From Synergistaceae bacterium (GTDB lineage Bacteria > Synergistota > Synergistia > Synergistales > Aminobacteriaceae): a DNA stretch of 64,000 bases. Below the pieces are notes generated by a model. The model worked only from the letters and a program-made list of their open reading frames with translations. It was not told where the DNA came from and did not search any database. Where the stretch lies: contig JAFSWZ010000035.1 in NCBI GenBank assembly GCA_017450125.1, forward strand, positions 19,317 through 83,316. The letters run 5' to 3'. Both the position numbers and the translations under genes were made by a program. Positions 7,930 to 18,000 of the stretch are shown in pieces; the stretch's first letter is position 1; every line of letters begins with the position of its first letter.

Positions 7930-8989
7930 GAGCAGTGCTGAGATACTGCTTTACGACGAAATCTCTGACTTCACGGATGAGGAATGGGGCGTTGTGAACG
8001 CGAAGGGTTTAATCAACAGCATTAAGGCACTCGGAGACGTGAAAGATATAACGCTGAGGATTAATAGTGTCGGCGGTGACGTGTTCGAGGCACAGGCAAT
8101 GTACAGCTACCTGAAGAATCACCCCGCGAACATCACAGTGAGGGTTGACGGACTTGCGGCAAGTGCGGCGAGTGTTGTTGCTATGGCTGGCAACAAGGTA
8201 ATTATGCCCGCGAACGCGCTGATGATGATTCACAACCCCGCCGGAGGAGTTTGGGGCGAAGCAGAGGACATGAGAGACACGGCGGAAATCCTCGATAAAA
8301 TCCGCGACACAATCGCGAACGTGTACGTAGCGAAGACCGGCCTAGACCGCGAAAAAGTAATCTCAATGATGGATTCCGAGACGTGGATGACGGCAACCGA
8401 AGCGCACGAGCTGAAATTCTGTGATGAAGTAGCAGAAGCCGTTGAAATCACTGCAAAGGCTGTAAAAGCTGGAACAATTTTTTGCAATGGTTTCGGTTTC
8501 TCTCGCGTGGACGAATTTTTGAGCGCGAAGTTGCCGAAAAATGCCGTCAAAATCAACATTCTGCCCCAGCAGAAGGAAGAACAGAAGGAGGCAAAAACCG
8601 AAATGGATATCAAGAACGCAGCAGAACTTGAGCAGGCATACCCCGAATTTCTGGGAGAGATCAAGAACTCCGCAGACACAGCCGGGTACGCTCGCGGGGT
8701 ACAGACCGAACGCGAGAGGCTCAGAGCCTTAGACAGCCTGAACGCTCCCGGACGCGAGGCAATAATTGCCCGTGCCAAATACGACGACCCGAAAGATGCC
8801 CGCGACATAGCTATTGAGATTCTGCAGGCCACAAATGCACAGACACACTTGACGGCACTTCATCAGGATGCCTCAGTAGTGAACGGAGCATTGCCGCCCG
8901 AACACACAACGCCTGAGTCAAAAGCTGATGAAGAAGCAGCGATTAAGGCGGTTGCGGATGAACTTAACAGGATGAGGGGGTTCAAGTAA
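7892..8989 (+). CDS. ClpP-like head maturation protease, possible internal scaffold
   Basis: A 365-residue serine protease of the ClpP/S49 phage prohead family. The oxyanion region NSVGGDVFEA is near residue 59, the nucleophile Ser91 lies in GLAASAAS and the general base His114 in MMIHNPAGG. The C-terminal 130 residues after a Gln/Glu-rich linker are helical and scaffold-like. In-frame ATG 8603 follows AGGAGG by 11 bases, so a separate scaffold could be made as in lambda C/Nu3. The start is GTG 7892 or GTG 7904, neither with ideal spacing. It is followed directly by the decoration protein (TAATG overlap). Confidence 0.88.
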   Translation: MKAKVWKVTAKSESSAEILLYDEISDFTDEEWGVVNAKGLINSIKALGDVKDITLRINSVGGDVFEAQAMYSYLKNHPANITVRVDGLAASAASVVAMAGNKVIMPANALMMIHNPAGGVWGEAEDMRDTAEILDKIRDTIANVYVAKTGLDREKVISMMDSETWMTATEAHELKFCDEVAEAVEITAKAVKAGTIFCNGFGFSRVDEFLSAKLPKNAVKINILPQQKEEQKEAKTEMDIKNAAELEQAYPEFLGEIKNSADTAGYARGVQTERERLRALDSLNAPGREAIIARAKYDDPKDARDIAIEILQATNAQTHLTALHQDASVVNGALPPEHTTPESKADEEAAIKAVADELNRMRGFK

Positions 8990-9414
8990 TGGCAGACAAG
9001 ACACCAGTAACGATGCAGCTCTTCAAGGTAGTGGGGACAGTCCCGCCGCCAGACAACTTGATAGCCGGAAATGTCGGAGCTGTTTATCGGGACATCATCA
9101 AGATTTCTACAGCAGGAGAGTTCAAGCGCGGAACTCTCCTGATGGCCGGTGCAGACGGTTATGTAGCCGCGACACAGGCCGGACTTGCAACGGCAAACGG
9201 TATCTGCATTCTCTGTGATGATGTTGTTATCGGCGAGAATGAATACGCAGAGGTTGCAGGATACTTTGAGGGCGAGTTCAACGACGCGCGGGTAATCTTC
9301 CCGTTTGAGGGCGAAGAGGACGACCACGACGCAATTGTTGAGGCCGTCCGCGAACATTTGAGGAAGGCAAAAATATTCCTGAGACACCTTTACGAGAAAG
9401 GAGCAGCCCTATGA
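8989..9414 (+). CDS. Head decoration protein, lambda gpD family
   Basis: A 141-residue protein that follows the protease stop with a one-base overlap. The pattern EFKRGTLLMAGADGYVAAT and GICILCDDV matches the gpD/HDPD decoration family, which forms trimers that stabilise the expanded capsid. It carries an acidic segment (GEEDDHDAIVEAV) near the C-terminus that is longer than in lambda gpD. The ATG of the capsid gene overlaps its stop. Confidence 0.85.
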   Translation: MADKTPVTMQLFKVVGTVPPPDNLIAGNVGAVYRDIIKISTAGEFKRGTLLMAGADGYVAATQAGLATANGICILCDDVVIGENEYAEVAGYFEGEFNDARVIFPFEGEEDDHDAIVEAVREHLRKAKIFLRHLYEKGAAL

Positions 9415-10475
9415 GAGACTACTACGAACCCAAACTGTTATTGGGCGTAATCGAGCAGACAATTCCCCTGCGGATGTTCTTCAAGAACAGATTCTTCAAC
9501 CGTTCAGTGATGTTTCCGACGGAAGAAGTCAGCTTCGAGTTCAAGGAGAGCAAGAGAATCCTCGCACCCTTCGTGAACCCTAGAACTGGCTCTGAGGACA
9601 TCGAGCGCGAGGAATACGGCGTGAAGAGGTACGGGACTCCGTTAATCTCCCCGAAGCGCACAATCACCAACGACACACTGATGCAGAAGCTCATCGGCGA
9701 GCCTACCTACAATTCCGGCCTTACCCCCGCAGACAGGGCGGCAAGAATCGCGGCGCAGGACATCCTCGACCTTCAAGACACAATCTGGAGACGTGAGGAA
9801 TATATGTGTGCCCGCGTGAAACAGGATGGCAAGCTGACCATCAAGGGCAAAGGAGTGAGTCAGGAGGTAGATTACGGCTTCGAGAATATCGCGGTGCTTG
9901 ATGCCTCTGACCGCTGGACTACGACGTTCGACATCATGGGGCAGCTGCAGAGCATAGCGATGGAGATGCGCAAGGACGGCGTAAATCCAGACATGCTGAT
10001 TCTTGGACATGATGCGGCAAAGATGCTCCTGCAGAACGAACGCTACCTGAAACTTTTAGACAACCGGCGCGTTGAGATAGGCGAGATTAAGCCCGGCGAA
10101 CTCGAAAACGGAATCGGTTATCTCGGACGCATGATAGTTCCCGGCGCAATGTTTGACCTGTACACCTATGAGGAATGGGTGCCTGATGTCAACGACCTTG
10201 ACGAGAACGGCGAACCGAAGCTCAAGCCCATAATTGACCCCGAGACGGTGATAATCCAGAACTCCCGTGAGAAGAACTCAATGCTTTACGGAGCGATAAA
10301 CACAGTGAACAGATCAGGCCAGCATGTTACATACATGCGCGAATATGTGCCCCGCAGATGGTTCACGGAAGACCCGCCGCAGACGTTCATCTCGATTAGT
10401 TCGCGTCCCTTGCCGATGCCTCATGACCTGAAGTCATGGTACGTGCTGAAGGGCGTAGTAACAGGTGCAGCATGA
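9411..10475 (+). CDS. Major capsid protein, lambda gpE family
   Basis: A 354-residue protein, close to the 341 residues of lambda gpE. Recognisable features are the N-terminal MRDYYEPKLLLGVIEQ, the P-domain stretch GTPLISPKRTITNDTLMQKL and the C-terminal AINTVNRSGQHV. It forms the icosahedral shell and shares the family's HK97 fold. It is translationally coupled to the decoration gene (ATGA). There is no sign of damage. Confidence 0.93.
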   Translation: MRDYYEPKLLLGVIEQTIPLRMFFKNRFFNRSVMFPTEEVSFEFKESKRILAPFVNPRTGSEDIEREEYGVKRYGTPLISPKRTITNDTLMQKLIGEPTYNSGLTPADRAARIAAQDILDLQDTIWRREEYMCARVKQDGKLTIKGKGVSQEVDYGFENIAVLDASDRWTTTFDIMGQLQSIAMEMRKDGVNPDMLILGHDAAKMLLQNERYLKLLDNRRVEIGEIKPGELENGIGYLGRMIVPGAMFDLYTYEEWVPDVNDLDENGEPKLKPIIDPETVIIQNSREKNSMLYGAINTVNRSGQHVTYMREYVPRRWFTEDPPQTFISISSRPLPMPHDLKSWYVLKGVVTGAA

Positions 10476-10669
10476 TTATTCTGAGACATGGACGGTTTAT
10501 TTCCGGCGCGAGAATATTTAGGGCGGGAGAAATACTGCCGGATACTCCCGGAGTACAGAGCCTTGTGGATAGGAGACTGGCTGAGGCTGTTGCGGAGGTC
10601 AAGACACAGAAAATCAGGAAGAAATCCGAGCCTGAAGCTACACAGAAAAATGTTGAAGGCGATTCATGA
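10472..10669 (+). CDS. Small head protein, function unknown
   Basis: A 65-residue protein from ATG 10472, which overlaps the capsid stop. The first 35 residues (FISGARIFRAGEILPD) resemble short phage proteins coded after the capsid gene, and the C-terminus is rich in Lys and Glu. It may be a connector accessory. The call rests mainly on position. Confidence 0.55.
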   Translation: MIILRHGRFISGARIFRAGEILPDTPGVQSLVDRRLAEAVAEVKTQKIRKKSEPEATQKNVEGDS

Positions 10670-11027
10670 TATTTACTCGCGAGATGAGACGTTCCTAGAC
10701 TTTTTCGCGCATGACCTTGACGACAATGCTTCGTGGTTCAACAACTCCGAGTTTGCGCGCTTCCACGACATAGACGGCAAGAAGATACTCTCAATTTTCA
10801 CGTCCGACAGGAGAAGCCAGCCCGTGAGTGTGAACATCAACGGCGAGAATGTCTCAGACCTTGTGCGCAGGAGCAGCGGAGTGCTGTTTTGCCGGGTGCA
10901 GGACATCTCGGGCAAATGGCAGAGCGGAACATCACTGAAACTTGACGGCAGGCTGTACACAGTTTCAGAGGCAAGCCTGATTCAGGATCAGGTATGGCGG
11001 CTGATATTGGAGGCGAATAACCGATGA
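10650..11027 (+). CDS. Probable head-tail connector (gpFII-like position)
   Basis: About 125 residues from ATG 10650. The frame is open from 10488, but the upstream part overlaps the previous gene and reads like noise. The C-terminal half (PVSVNINGENVSDLVRR, then YTVSEASLIQDQVWRLIL) looks like a small beta-rich joining protein. Its place between the capsid gene and the gpZ-like gene suits a head-tail joining role. No ribosome-binding site is clear for this start, so the N-terminus is uncertain. Confidence 0.5.
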   Translation: MLKAIHDIYSRDETFLDFFAHDLDDNASWFNNSEFARFHDIDGKKILSIFTSDRRSQPVSVNINGENVSDLVRRSSGVLFCRVQDISGKWQSGTSLKLDGRLYTVSEASLIQDQVWRLILEANNR

Positions 11028-11605
11028 TACAGCTCAACATCTCGAACGCGATGCTCGAACGTGCTGTGTCAAATCTGCGTTCGGTTCAGAGCCAAATGCC
11101 TCAAGCCCTAGCCCGTGCAGTGAATCGTACAACAGACGGCCTGAGAACTGACGCGGTCAAGGAGACGCACAAGAAGTATTTTGTGAGTGCGAAGGATGTC
11201 CGTGCAAGCATATCGTTCAGGAAGGCAACAGCAGGCAGCTTGATGGGAGCGATGGTGTCGAAAGGCAAGCGTCATTCACTTGCAGACTACCAGCTCACGC
11301 CAAATCGTCCGCAGTCCGGCAGGAAAGCCGCGCTGAAGGGTGCAGTGAAGCGTGAGGGAGGGCTAAAGCCATTAGGCCCGGCGTTCCTGATAAAGCGTGC
11401 AGGAGGGAGATATTTCCCGTTCTACCGCGTAGGCTCTGGCAGCGGCAACAGGTACAAGGGTATACAGTCCCTAATTTCGCCGTCAATGCCGCAAATCATC
11501 AAGAACGAGGAGACCCTCCGCGTGATGGAGCAGGGAGCGCAGGAGCGTTTCGCCAAGCGCGTGGATCATGAGATTTCCCTTATTCTGGACGCACTGACAA
11601 GATGA
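11024..11605 (+). CDS. Minor tail protein Z (gpZ) family protein
   Basis: A 193-residue protein whose ATG overlaps the previous stop (ATGA). The pattern ALARAVNRTTDGLRTDAV, the aromatic YFVSAKDVRASI, and a basic RKAALKGAVKREGG segment match the prophage minor tail protein Z family, which joins or completes the tail at the head end. The C-terminal ERFAKRVDHEI is also typical. It is placed correctly upstream of the tail terminator position. Confidence 0.75.
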   Translation: MIQLNISNAMLERAVSNLRSVQSQMPQALARAVNRTTDGLRTDAVKETHKKYFVSAKDVRASISFRKATAGSLMGAMVSKGKRHSLADYQLTPNRPQSGRKAALKGAVKREGGLKPLGPAFLIKRAGGRYFPFYRVGSGSGNRYKGIQSLISPSMPQIIKNEETLRVMEQGAQERFAKRVDHEISLILDALTR

Positions 11606-11661
11606 GACACAGGCCTTACATGAGGGTAGCCAATGGATTATGGGCACTGGAAGGAGCAGGC

Positions 11662-12222
11662 ATGACAGAATTAGATTTGCTTGACGCGCTGGTTGAGAGG
11701 CTGTCGGGTTTGTTCATGGGGTACGAACTCAAGGGCAAGAGCGGATTGCTGCAGGAAGTGAAGGTAATTCCGCAATATTTGCCGCAGCCATCATCAGCAG
11801 CCGTGAAGTCTGACGAGGAAGATGAAGAAATCGAGCCGCAGGGCTACACAGCAGACGACATCGAGAGCATATTTCCCTGTGTAATCGTGAGGATCGGCGA
11901 GGTAATTGACCGCGAAGAAGGCACACGCGACCAGACGCGCATCAACGTGAACTTCATTGTGGGTGTCTACGATGAGGCGAAGAACTGTCAGGGCTACCGC
12001 GACGTGTACAACATCATCGAGGTAATCCGGCAGGACTTGCTGACGATTGACAGCCGGGTGCTGAACAACAGGTACAGGCTTGAGATGCCAATGACGAGCG
12101 ATCTTGCGCGTGAGCAGGAATGGCCGATCTACTTTGGGTACATAGAGACGGTATGGGAGACAGGCCGTCCGATGATGACGAGAAATTTTGGAGGGAGGTT
12201 GCCGCCTTATGGCAGAGGATGA
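11662..12222 (+). CDS. Hypothetical tail protein, terminator position
   Basis: A 186-residue protein. ATG 11662 is preferred because AAGGAG lies 5 bases upstream. A longer frame begins at ATG 11602. Position between gpZ-like and sheath genes suggests a tail terminator. Near the middle is an acidic insertion (SDEEDEEIEP) and then a beta-rich domain (INVNFIVGVYDEAKN). No family is recognised with confidence. Confidence 0.6.
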   Translation: MTELDLLDALVERLSGLFMGYELKGKSGLLQEVKVIPQYLPQPSSAAVKSDEEDEEIEPQGYTADDIESIFPCVIVRIGEVIDREEGTRDQTRINVNFIVGVYDEAKNCQGYRDVYNIIEVIRQDLLTIDSRVLNNRYRLEMPMTSDLAREQEWPIYFGYIETVWETGRPMMTRNFGGRLPPYGRG

Positions 12223-12517
12223 AATTCTGCAGGAAGACACTGCAGACACAGAGCCTGAGATATACACCGGGCCGAATATTTTAGCGTTCGGGCTGACACA
12301 ATTTCAGGTGTTCAGGGGAGGGTTGCCGCTGTTTGTTGCGAGGGCAATCGAGAAAATCCCCGAGATACGAGAGCTGATAGTTCCAGTGAGTGAGCTTGAA
12401 GCCATGAGACAGAAGATAGACCGGCAGGGAACAAATGAGTCCCGGCTTTATTATTCGGTGCAGGTAGACTCCGAGAAGTTCAACGCGGAGTACAGGAAGG
12501 GAAGGAGGCGCAGATAA
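12209..12517 (+). CDS. Small conserved tail protein upstream of sheath
   Basis: A 102-residue protein from ATG 12209, overlapping the previous gene slightly. Its acidic N-terminus is followed by a compact region (QFQVFRGGLPLFVARAIEK) and a basic C-terminus (KGRRRR). A small protein often precedes the sheath gene in Mu-like tails. The role is unknown. The stop overlaps the sheath start (TAATG). Confidence 0.55.
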   Translation: MAEDEILQEDTADTEPEIYTGPNILAFGLTQFQVFRGGLPLFVARAIEKIPEIRELIVPVSELEAMRQKIDRQGTNESRLYYSVQVDSEKFNAEYRKGRRRR

Positions 12518-13980
12518 TGGCATTCAGGCATGGAGTGTACAAGTCGGAAGTCCCAACGTCATTAATCGCGCCCGTGCAGACAGAGGCAGGCTTGCCCGTA
12601 ATCGTGGGTACAGCTCCGATTCATCTGGCCTCCGACGAGGAAGCATTGAGCAACGTCAACAAGCCCCAGCTCATCCACAACTACAAGGACGCTGTTGCGC
12701 TGTTCGGATTCTCGCGCGACTGGGAGAAATACACGCTGAGTGAGTTCATCTATTCACAGTTTGCGCTGTTCGCGATGAGTCCGTGCGTGCTGATTAACGT
12801 TCTTGACCCCGCGAAGCACAAGCAGACCATCAGCCCCGCGAACTTCACGATAACCGACGGCGCAGCAAATTTGGGGCAGGACGTTATCCTTGCGAACGGA
12901 GTAACTTTCGACGGCACAACCGCATACACAGCAGGGGTAGATTACTCTCTGGGCTATGACGATGAGGGCAATGCGATTCTGTCCGTCCTAAGCGGTGGGA
13001 GGTTGGCGAACGCAAGCAGTGTGAAGGTAGGTTTCACGAAGCTCAACCCTTCAGCAGTAACGTCATACGACATAATCGGCGGGATTGACGCGAGCACAGG
13101 AGACTACACCGGCTTTGAGCTGGTCAACCGTGTGTTCCCGAAGTTCAGGTTAGTGCCGGGATTATTGGGAAGCCCTAAGTGGTCGGAGAAGCCCGAAGTT
13201 GCGGCGGTAATGCGTGCGAAGGCTGAGAACATCAACGGCCTGTTCACTGCAATAAGCGTTGTTGACATTCCGAGCGACACAGCCGGAGCGGACAGATACA
13301 CGGAAGCTCCCGAGTGGAAGAACCGCAACAACTACATGGGCACGCACGAGATAACCTGCTGGCCGAAGGTTAAGCTCGGTGATGACGTGTTCCACCTGTC
13401 GACACAGTTAATCGGCCTCATGAACAAGACGGACTCCAACAACGAGGACGTGCCTTACGAGTCGCCGTCGAACAAGCTCCTGCAGATGAACTCCTGCGTA
13501 GTTGCTGGCGGCAAAGAAGTCGACTTAGGCATTGAGGAGGCCAATTACCTCAACGGTCAGGGCATTGTTACAGCCCTAAACTGGATCGGAGGCTGGCGCG
13601 CGTGGGGCAACAGGACGGCGGCTTATCCCGCAAACACCGACGCTAAGGACTGCTTCATCCCCATCCGGCGAATGTTCAACTGGATAGGCAACGAATTTAT
13701 CCTCACGTTTTGGCAGAAAGTCGATGCTCCGATGACACCGCGACTAATCCGCACAATCATCAACAGTTACAACGTAAGGCTGAACGGGTTATCCGCGCGG
13801 CAGTTCATCTTGGGCGGGCGCATCGAGTTCAACAGCACCGAGAACCCTACGACGGACTTGCTCAACGGCATTCTGAGATTTCACATATACATCACGCCGC
13901 CTCCGCCAGCCGAACAAATCTGGGGCATCTTCGAGTTCGACCCTGATTATTTCGACGTACTGTTTGAGGCCGTTGCGTAA
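12517..13980 (+). CDS. Contractile tail sheath protein
   Basis: A 487-residue sheath subunit, within the family's usual 390-500. The N-terminus (MAFRHGVYKSEVPTSLIAPV) and the conserved C-terminal domain (FNSTENPTTDLLNGILRFH, then IYITPPPPAEQI) are diagnostic of P2 FI/Mu L-type sheaths. It assembles around the tube and contracts on adsorption, so this phage is a myovirus. A perfect neighbour match (tube next) supports the call. Confidence 0.95.
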   Translation: MAFRHGVYKSEVPTSLIAPVQTEAGLPVIVGTAPIHLASDEEALSNVNKPQLIHNYKDAVALFGFSRDWEKYTLSEFIYSQFALFAMSPCVLINVLDPAKHKQTISPANFTITDGAANLGQDVILANGVTFDGTTAYTAGVDYSLGYDDEGNAILSVLSGGRLANASSVKVGFTKLNPSAVTSYDIIGGIDASTGDYTGFELVNRVFPKFRLVPGLLGSPKWSEKPEVAAVMRAKAENINGLFTAISVVDIPSDTAGADRYTEAPEWKNRNNYMGTHEITCWPKVKLGDDVFHLSTQLIGLMNKTDSNNEDVPYESPSNKLLQMNSCVVAGGKEVDLGIEEANYLNGQGIVTALNWIGGWRAWGNRTAAYPANTDAKDCFIPIRRMFNWIGNEFILTFWQKVDAPMTPRLIRTIINSYNVRLNGLSARQFILGGRIEFNSTENPTTDLLNGILRFHIYITPPPPAEQIWGIFEFDPDYFDVLFEAVA

Positions 13981-13993
13981 GGGAGTGTGAAGG

Positions 13994-14518
13994 ATGAGCA
14001 ACATAATTCCTGAAAAGGGTATAAATTTCAGCGTCTACCTTAACGGCGAGGACTTGCTGGGAATTGCGGAGGGCACAATCCCCACGCTTGAGTCAATGAC
14101 GAGCGAAGTCAAGGGCGCAGGTGTTGCAGGAGTAGTTGAGAGTCCAGTAGTGGGGCACTTCAACTCAACGAATTTCTCTCTGACATGGCGCACGGTTACT
14201 AAGGACTTCTTGAAACTCTTTGCCCATGATACGAACGACCTAGAGCTGTTCTCAGCATTGCAGTGGTACGACGCGGGACTCGGCGCGTACAAGAAGGTAC
14301 AGCTTCACGTGTACATGAAGGCCATCACGAAGACCCGCACGCCCGGAAATTTGGTAGTCGGCGACCTGCAGGATACGCAGATGGAGTTCGAAGTGCCGTA
14401 CATGAAGATAGAGCTTGACGGCAAAGAGTGGATCGAGCTTGACAAATACAACTACATCTACAAGGTGAACGGAGTAGATGAGCTTGCGGAAGTGCGTACG
14501 GCATTAGGCAAGAGTTAG
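13994..14518 (+). CDS. Major tail tube protein
   Basis: A 174-residue protein of the P2 FII/Mu M tail tube family. The typical motifs are the N-terminal NFSVYLNGEDLLGIAEGTIP and KSLT-like SLTWRTVTKDF, then FEVPYMKIELDGKEW, and the C-terminal YNYIYKVNGVD. It forms the rigid inner tube. A GGAGTG site precedes ATG 13994. Nothing unusual is seen. Confidence 0.93.
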   Translation: MSNIIPEKGINFSVYLNGEDLLGIAEGTIPTLESMTSEVKGAGVAGVVESPVVGHFNSTNFSLTWRTVTKDFLKLFAHDTNDLELFSALQWYDAGLGAYKKVQLHVYMKAITKTRTPGNLVVGDLQDTQMEFEVPYMKIELDGKEWIELDKYNYIYKVNGVDELAEVRTALGKS

Positions 14519-14529
14519 GAGGCTGAACG

Positions 14530-14883
14530 ATGAAGATAAAGCTGAAGAAGGCAATCAAGCACAAGGGGCAGGAAATCTACACGCTGGATATTCCCCTTGA
14601 AGACCTCACGGGCAACGACTTAATCGACGTGGAGAAACAGTTAGTGCAGTCAGGTGAAGTGCCTATTGTTACGGACTTCAACCGGGTGTACCTGATAAAC
14701 ATAGCGGCAAAGGCAGTACACATGCCCGTAGAAATTCTGAAGGAAGCGAGCGCAAAGGATTTCACGAGGATAACGAACGAGGTGCGAAATTTTTTGACGC
14801 TTTCGGACTCCGACGAGAACGAGGAGGAAGGAATCCCGGAGAAGCTCCCCGCAACATCCTCCGGCGAATCGCAGTCCGATTAG
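14530..14883 (+). CDS. Tail assembly chaperone, P2 gpE-like
   Basis: A 117-residue protein that binds the tape measure during tail assembly. N-terminal KLKKAIKHKGQEIYTLDIPL and the DLTGNDLIDVEK stretch match the phage tail assembly chaperone (gpE/Mu gp41-like) family. Codons 87-89 are AAT TTT TTG and contain the slippery heptamer T TTT TTG at 14790-14796. A fraction of ribosomes probably shift -1 and make a longer E-E' product. The unshifted C-terminus is acidic and poorly conserved-looking. Confidence 0.85.
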   Translation: MKIKLKKAIKHKGQEIYTLDIPLEDLTGNDLIDVEKQLVQSGEVPIVTDFNRVYLINIAAKAVHMPVEILKEASAKDFTRITNEVRNFLTLSDSDENEEEGIPEKLPATSSGESQSD

Positions 14884-15014
14884 CGCGCGCAGACACAGGG
14901 ACTCCCGTTCTAGACTGGCTGAAGATGGCACTCAATGATTTATACGAATGGGTGAACATAGTCAGTGATGAATCGGAGCGAATGAAGCGGGAAATGGACA
15001 AGAAAGGCAGGTGA
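14790..15014 (+). CDS. E'-like extension made by -1 ribosomal frameshift
   Basis: After the slippery heptamer at 14790-14796 the -1 frame is open to TGA 15012-15014. The fusion would be about 161 residues: 89 from the chaperone frame and 72 from this frame. The extension contains ILRRIAVRLARADTGTP and VLDWLKMALNDLYEW, which is protein-like and resembles E'-type C-termini in P2-like phages. It has no start with a good ribosome-binding site of its own. It ends just before the tape measure gene, as expected. Confidence 0.8.
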   Translation, partial: FFDAFGLRRERGGRNPGEAPRNILRRIAVRLARADTGTPVLDWLKMALNDLYEWVNIVSDESERMKREMDKKGR

Positions 15015-15022
15015 TTTCCTTA

Positions 15023-18000
15023 ATGGCGAACAAGATGGTCGAGATGACCTTTGCGATCGGAGCGGCACTGACCGGCGGATTCGGTAATGCATTCGGTAAG
15101 GCCGGGCAAATGCTCGGACAGCTGCAGCAGCAGTCAGCAGAATTGCAGCAGGTATCGGGGCAGATTGACGGCTTCCAGAAGATGCAGGACGCGATCACGA
15201 AGAATCAGGGCGCGATGGTTGAGGCACAAAATCAGGCGAAAGCCCTTGAGACACAGATAGCCTCATCAGCGCAGAGGACAGCCATGTTGAAGAGCCAATA
15301 CGGGGAAGCACAGGCCGAAGTGGAGAGACTGAATGCCGTTCTTGTGCGCAACAGAGACGCATACAGGGCGGCACAGCTTAACGTACAGTCCCTAGAGCGT
15401 CAGATTCGCAGCTCCAAGACTCCGACAGCCGAACTTCAGAGACAGTACGCGTCAGCACAAGCGGAAGCCCGCAGGCTGGGTGAGGCCGTCAAGAGGAGCG
15501 GTGCAGAGTTTCAGCAGGCACAAGGCAAAGCTAAACGCCTGAAATCTGAGATGCAATCGTCAGCCTCACAGACGAGGAGTCTCAAGACCGAAGCGAGGAA
15601 TCTCAACGCAGAGGCTGAGAAGCTCAAGGGAGGCATAGACCGGGACACAGAGGCGTTGTCGAAGTTGCAAGCCTCGCTGTCAGGTGCGGGAGTCGACACG
15701 AGCCGTTTGGCCTCAGAGCAGGCACGATTGACGGCACAGTCGAAGAAACTTGCAGACGCACAGACACGGCTGCAGACTTCCCGAGCCGCCCTCAAGGAGA
15801 CGCGTGAAAAACTCTCATGGGGCAACGTCAAGGGAGACTTGATGAAGGCCGCCGGAATAGGCCTGAGTTTGGGAGCACCAGTTATGCAGGCTGCAGAGTT
15901 TGAGCACGCCGCCGCTCGGTTGAATGCAGTAGCATTTTCTGGCGGAGGCCGTAACGCTGAGGAGGACGCAAAATCTTTCAAGCTGTTGCAGGCACAAGCC
16001 CGGCAGTTAGGGCGTGATACACAGTTTACGGCGGTACAGGCGGCACAATCTCAGGAGAATTTAGCGCGTGCAGGTTTCGCCGCCAACGAGATAATTTCTG
16101 CGATGCCCGGCTTGCTTGACATGGCGGCTGCTGAGGGAATGGATTTAGCGACGGCGGCGGACATCATGGCGAGTTCACTGCGAGGGTTCGGGCTTGAGGC
16201 AGAGGACGCGGGAAGAGTGAGCAACATTCTTGCGCAGACCAGTGCGGCGAGTAACTCAAGCATCACTGGACTTGGCGAGAGTTTGAAGTACGTTGCGCCA
16301 GTGGCAAAAGGTCTAGGAGTCTCGATTGAGGAGACGAACGCAATGCTGGGTATCATGGCGAACGCTGGCATCAAGGGCAGTCAAGGAGGTACGGCGTTGC
16401 GTGCGGCGTTTACGCGTTTGAGCAAAGAACCGAAGGCTGTCGCAAAAGCACTCGGTGAATTAGGCATCAATGCACGGGACGCACAAGGAAACATGCGCGA
16501 GATACCCGAACTGATGCAAGCCCTGAGTGAACGTATGAAGAACATGGGCAGTGCGGACAAGATGAAGTACCTGAGCAACATATTCGGCTCGGAGGCAGCG
16601 TCAGGAATGCTCGCGGTTATGGAAGCCTCCGTTGATGGAACGTTGCAGAACTTGACGCGGCTCAACCGTGAGTCCAGCGGACAGCTCCAAGCCATGAGCA
16701 AACACACAGGCCTTAGCATTGAGGAACTGCGCGCCGGAATGGAGAAGGCCGACAAATACGCGCGGCACTTGGGGATTTCGTTCGGCGACTTGACAGTGTA
16801 CACGTCGATGTTAGCCCAGAGCGGCATCAAGGGAGCGCAGGCCGACCAGAAACTGACACAGGCATTCTCCCGCATGAAGGACAAGCCCCGCGAGGTACAG
16901 AAGGCGTTGAAGGCCTACGGAATAGCTCTGACTGACGATCAGGGAAAGATGCGGGACTTCAACGTAATCTTGACCGACCTGAACAACGCGATGAAGGACA
17001 TGCAGCCTTCGGAGCAGTTGAAGCAGCTGACAAAGATATTCGGAGCAGAGGGAGCGCAAGCAGTTCAAGCCCTGATGAGGGGAATGAGCGACGGCCTGTA
17101 CGACCAGTATTCAGAGGTAGCGAAGAGTGCGACGGGAGTCAGCAAGGAGATGGCCGATAAGGTGCTAGCGACGTTCTGGGGGCAGAAGGAGCTCGCGAAG
17201 TCAGCCATTGCCGACCTAATGATAACCATTGGGGACGTGCTTTTGCCGACGGTCGAAAACATCGTGAAGACGTTTGCGGAGTGGACGGCGAGTCTGGGTA
17301 AGCTAGCGTCCGAGCATCCTGAAGCTACGAAGCTGATAGTCGGGACAGTCGGAGCGATAGCCGCCCTTAATGTCGGAATCACAGCCTTGAAGTATGCGTG
17401 GCTGGGAATAAAGCTGCCCTTCCAGACGGCGCGTGTTGCTATGGCCTTTGTGAACGCAAGAATGCTGACGCTCGGACAGACTTCAATCTGGGTAACAGCC
17501 AAGACAAAGATAATGACGGCGGCAACCAAAGCGTGGCAGATAGTAATGAAGGCCGGGCGAGGTTTGCTGAACGTCGGAAAACTGGTGCTGTACTACGGGA
17601 AGCAGATAGCCATAGCTGCAGCAACGAAGGCATGGACAGCCGCCCAATGGTTATGGAACGCGGCCATGAACGCGAATCCCATCGGGCTGATTATAGTAGC
17701 CATAGCAGGGCTTGTAGCCGCAGGGTATTACCTGTACAAAAACTGGGATAAAGTCAAAGCATTGTGGGGTCAGAGTTGGGATTGGCTGAGTGCAAAAGCC
17801 TCATCCGTCGTAGAGTCAGTGAAGAACGTTATAGCTTCGATAAAAGGCTGGGCATCAAAGTATTTCAAGCTGGATTTCTCCGGCATGTTTGCAGGCCTCA
17901 GATCCGCAATAGGGAGCGCAATAGACACACTGACTAACCTGTTGAGCGCGGTAAAAAGCCTGTTCACGCTGGATTTCTCCGGCATGTGGAACAGCCTTGT

